Part shown: one piece after another, positions 30,233 to 32,012 of the stretch
Layout: every line of letters begins with the position of its first letter
Position numbering within the stretch: the first letter of the stretch is position 1
DNA from: Clostridiaceae bacterium
Lineage (GTDB): Bacteria; Bacillota; Clostridia; Lachnospirales; Lachnospiraceae
Direction: 5' to 3'
DNA: 32,012 bases
Assembly (NCBI GenBank): GCA_910574345.1
Contig: CAJSZV010000040.1
Coordinates: forward strand, 1 to 32,012
Translations under genes and position numbers: made by a program
Notes under the pieces: model-generated
What the model was told of the DNA's origin: nothing
The model's input: the letters and a program-made list of their open reading frames with translations, nothing else
The model's database searches: none

Positions 30233-30483
30233 AGTAAACACTCCTTTCCCGTTTGGTCGCAAGTCTTGCCGATATCAATCGGATATTTTCTTTCCGTGTA
30301 AACCACAAATAATATATCATTTACACAGCCAATTGTTTTATATCTATTCTCATCACCACTATGCTCAAAATCATAAATTTCAATGCGATTATCATCATTA
30401 AAAACCAGCATAGCTGTTTCAAAAGAAATACCATGTTTCTGTCGATTAGTCCAATTTTTCTCTTCATCCTATTCAAATTTCAC
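30207..30483 (-). pseudogene. BrnT toxin, nonsense and frameshift mutated
   Basis: From GTG 30483 the sequence reads VKFE-stop-DEEKNWTNRQKHGISFE, then MLVFNDDNRIEIYDFEHSG, ENRYKTIGCVNDILFVVYTE. A one-base frameshift near 30285 follows, and in the other frame IRLISARLATKRERSVYYD. A TAG replaces the tyrosine of the invariant FEYDEEKN motif. Both lesions are inactivating. There is no insertion between TIG and NDILFVVY, unlike the 24843 gene. It is the third BrnT-type locus trace in this window. Confidence 0.8.
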
Positions 30484-30627
30484 TTTATTGTATCCCCATT
30501 AATCATCAACCATCTATCTGTTTCGCCACATAAAAAGAACTTGTAATCAGAGCGTTTCAAAACTTTCGATGCGGCACTTTTTTTAATATGGACAGATTTT
30601 ACTGGCTGCTTTCTATGACCTTTACAT

Positions 30628-31611
30628 TTATTGCTTACCTTCAGCAAACCACTCCCTGATGACAGAAACCTGGACATTCACCATTTTAGCAATAGTCTCT
30701 TCTTCCAATCCTATGGTCCGCAGATTGAACGCAGTTTCCTTCGCCTGCTCCATTCTTCCATAGTCCTCACCTTCCTTGCGGCCTTCCTCACGCCCTTGCT
30801 GCCAACCCTCTCTTAAAATTGTTTTCGCCTCATGTTCAAGAACCTTTCCGCCCATAACTGACTTCACTCCTTCCCTGACATGCTCATATTTCTGGGCAAT
30901 ATTCTCCAGCACTTTGTCCGACATTTCCATAATGATTTTTCTTGTATAAGCACTGATACTCCCTTTTTCCAATAGCTGATCCAACCGTGCCATAATATCT
31001 GCGTATTCGACCTTTAAAGTTGCCAACTTATCTTTATCATTATTATACTCCTCAAAGCGGCTTTCATGTGAAAAGATATAAAATGGAATCAAAAATAACA
31101 GATTCTTCTCAAAGATTTCGTCTATCCCATACTTCTGAGCCTTCATTACCGGAATATCAAAAGAAACCGTACCACCAGGTGTTGTCATCTCTATTTTCAT
31201 TTTATCCGGTGTTGACCTGGTACTTCTGAGAAACAGGATTGCTGAATGGGGGATTTCTACTTTAAGAGTACTCTCAATAATTTCCCCCTGATCTAAAGCA
31301 ATCTGAGTTGCATATTCAAAAATCCTTACCAACATGCTGCTGTCCGCAGTGCTCTGACATTCATACAGAAATTTTTTCTTTTCCTTCCCCACGATTGTAA
31401 AACTACTGTCAGTAATCCGTTTCACTTCCTCCCCATCCTGCTGATTCAAAAAGTGGATTTCAGGAGAAAAGACCACCTTCTCTTCCCCACTATAGCATTC
31501 ATGGAACACTTCGTTAATAACGGGTATAATCAGTCTGCTGCAATCATTCAAAAGTGTGCGGAACACATCATCATAGGGGGTATTGACGATCTTGCTATTG
31601 GCTGTTTTCAT
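30628..31611 (-). CDS. Rpn-family PD-(D/E)XK nuclease-like protein
   Basis: 327 residues from ATG 31611 (TGGAGG 8 nt upstream). The longer frame to 31704 lacks a site. NTPYDDVFRTLLNDCSRLII opens the fold. ITDSSFTI (D68) and KKFLYECQS (E84, Q86) form the PD-(D/E)XK-type core of Rpn recombination-promoting nucleases. A helical middle contains LLFLIPFYIFSHESRFEEYN and MSDKVLENIAQKYEHVREGV. A QGREEGRKEG-type repeat precedes a C-terminal segment (LRTIGLEEETIAKMVNVQVS) typical of Rpn tails. Such proteins are found in many copies in Lachnospiraceae. The family is implicated in RecA-independent recombination or phage defence. It appears intact and stands alone. Confidence 0.75.
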   Translation of the reverse strand: MKTANSKIVNTPYDDVFRTLLNDCSRLIIPVINEVFHECYSGEEKVVFSPEIHFLNQQDGEEVKRITDSSFTIVGKEKKKFLYECQSTADSSMLVRIFEYATQIALDQGEIIESTLKVEIPHSAILFLRSTRSTPDKMKIEMTTPGGTVSFDIPVMKAQKYGIDEIFEKNLLFLIPFYIFSHESRFEEYNNDKDKLATLKVEYADIMARLDQLLEKGSISAYTRKIIMEMSDKVLENIAQKYEHVREGVKSVMGGKVLEHEAKTILREGWQQGREEGRKEGEDYGRMEQAKETAFNLRTIGLEEETIAKMVNVQVSVIREWFAEGKQ

Positions 31612-31837
31612 TAAATAGACCTCCAGTCTGGCAGGAATCCCTGCTTTTCCTTGTCCTAGTGTTATTTTACCATAAAAAGTCTGTCTGTGGCAATATGATG
31701 CCAAAATTCCTTAAATTCCTAAAATTTTTCTGCAACTCTCGAAATATTCAGGATATGCTGTATCCAAACTCTCTTGTTTTAAGATTACGGGTACACATAT
31801 CCTATCAATCTCAAGACAAATTACTTTTACATTCCAA

Positions 31838-31902
31838 TATCAGTTACATGATAGGGATTCCTATCAGCTTCGTGATATATTTTTCCTATCAGTTACATGA
31901 TA
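31838..31902. repeat. Three phased palindromes TATCA-N6-TGATA
   Basis: Perfect 5-6-5 palindromes occur at 31838-31853, 31862-31877 and 31887-31902. The N6 is GTTACA, GCTTCG and GTTACA, with centre-to-centre spacing of 24 and 25 bp. A half-site TATCA occurs at 31803. The cluster lies within the gene-free stretch 31612-31914, 12 bp inside the right terminal repeat. It looks like a binding-site array for a dimeric protein. The protein is unknown. Confidence 0.7.
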
Positions 31903-31914
31903 GTCCTGGTTGTA

Positions 31915-32010
31915 CGGGTGTTTGACAGTTTGATAATAGAAAAGATGCTTGCAGGCCCTATAAAGCCTGTATTTTTTTGTCAAAAAATTTGTTTTATTCT
32001 ATAGCAATAT
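31915..32010. repeat. Right copy of 96-bp terminal inverted repeat
   Basis: Exact reverse complement of 1-96. On the plus strand it carries CAGGC...GCCTG followed by ATTTTTTTG (31952-31978), a terminator-like hairpin pointing out of the window. Confidence 0.9.
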
Positions 32011-32012
32011 TT

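Noticed and set aside
31838-31902. CRISPR-like repeat array
   Set aside because: Repeats are only 16 bp, palindromic, with 8-9 bp gaps; too short and too close for CRISPR, and no cas genes are present.
31659-31925. 88-codon plus-strand frame near the right end
   Set aside because: It crosses the triple palindrome array and runs into the terminal repeat, with no ribosome site.
1-32012. Circular molecule or terminally redundant phage
   Set aside because: The matching ends are inverted, not direct, and no phage structural genes are present.

Overview
The window looks like a gut Clostridia (Lachnospiraceae-type) accessory segment. It carries low-to-moderate GC DNA with strong GGAGG-type ribosome sites, a remnant of a conjugative element with a MobP3-type relaxase, a Tn916-like integrase/excisionase pair, BrnT, YafQ/DinJ and VapB toxin-antitoxin modules, and IS1182- and IS1380-type transposon remains. 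The taxonomic call is inferred from gene families only. The first 96 bases are the exact reverse complement of bases 31915-32010. The window is therefore bounded by two inverted copies of one repeat, and the left copy cuts an SDR oxidoreductase gene after about 21 codons.

Layout. 1-1430: truncated SDR gene, its divergent MerR regulator with a textbook MerR operator, and the 3' half of a MATE transporter. 1430-4900: collapsed conjugative-element remains (relaxase with internal deletion, PIN-toxin remnant and small partner, ribbon-helix-helix protein, conjugation gene tail), an intact Fic AMP-transferase and a broken TetR gene. 4960-9070: an intact four-gene ferric-siderophore ABC importer (two permeases, ATPase, lipoprotein) behind a sigma-70 promoter, two 5-6-5 palindromes and an attenuator-like leader. 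9400-11530: anti-sigma/ECF-sigma pair, a frameshifted small helix-turn-helix gene and an acidic hypothetical protein. 11720-16890: the most interesting block, a NACHT-type STAND NTPase with a long helical C-terminal part split by one in-frame TAA, followed by a small charged protein translationally coupled to an HExxH metallopeptidase. 16990-17870: remnants of a serine recombinase and a TSUP permease. 18050-20500: an SOS module (Y-family polymerase, companion protein, SRAP protein) with LexA-type boxes. 20500-21200: YafQ/DinJ pair with a palindromic operator. 21370-24520: a truncated AraC regulator abutting an IS1380-like remnant, then an internally deleted IS1182-family element. 24660-27980: BrnT pair, unknown gene, ApeA-like HEPN protein, tail of a helicase-PLD protein and a nonsense-mutated VapB. 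28140-31910: Tn916-like integrase and excisionase, a second decayed BrnT pair, an Rpn-type nuclease and a triple palindromic repeat.

Functionally, three sets look intact and self-consistent: iron uptake, the SOS module and the sigma/anti-sigma pair. Much of the rest is a graveyard of mobile and conflict genes with many junctions where two unrelated genes are fused. The NACHT/metallopeptidase block is the best candidate for an undescribed defence or conflict system, but at least one of its genes is interrupted and another may be truncated in this copy.
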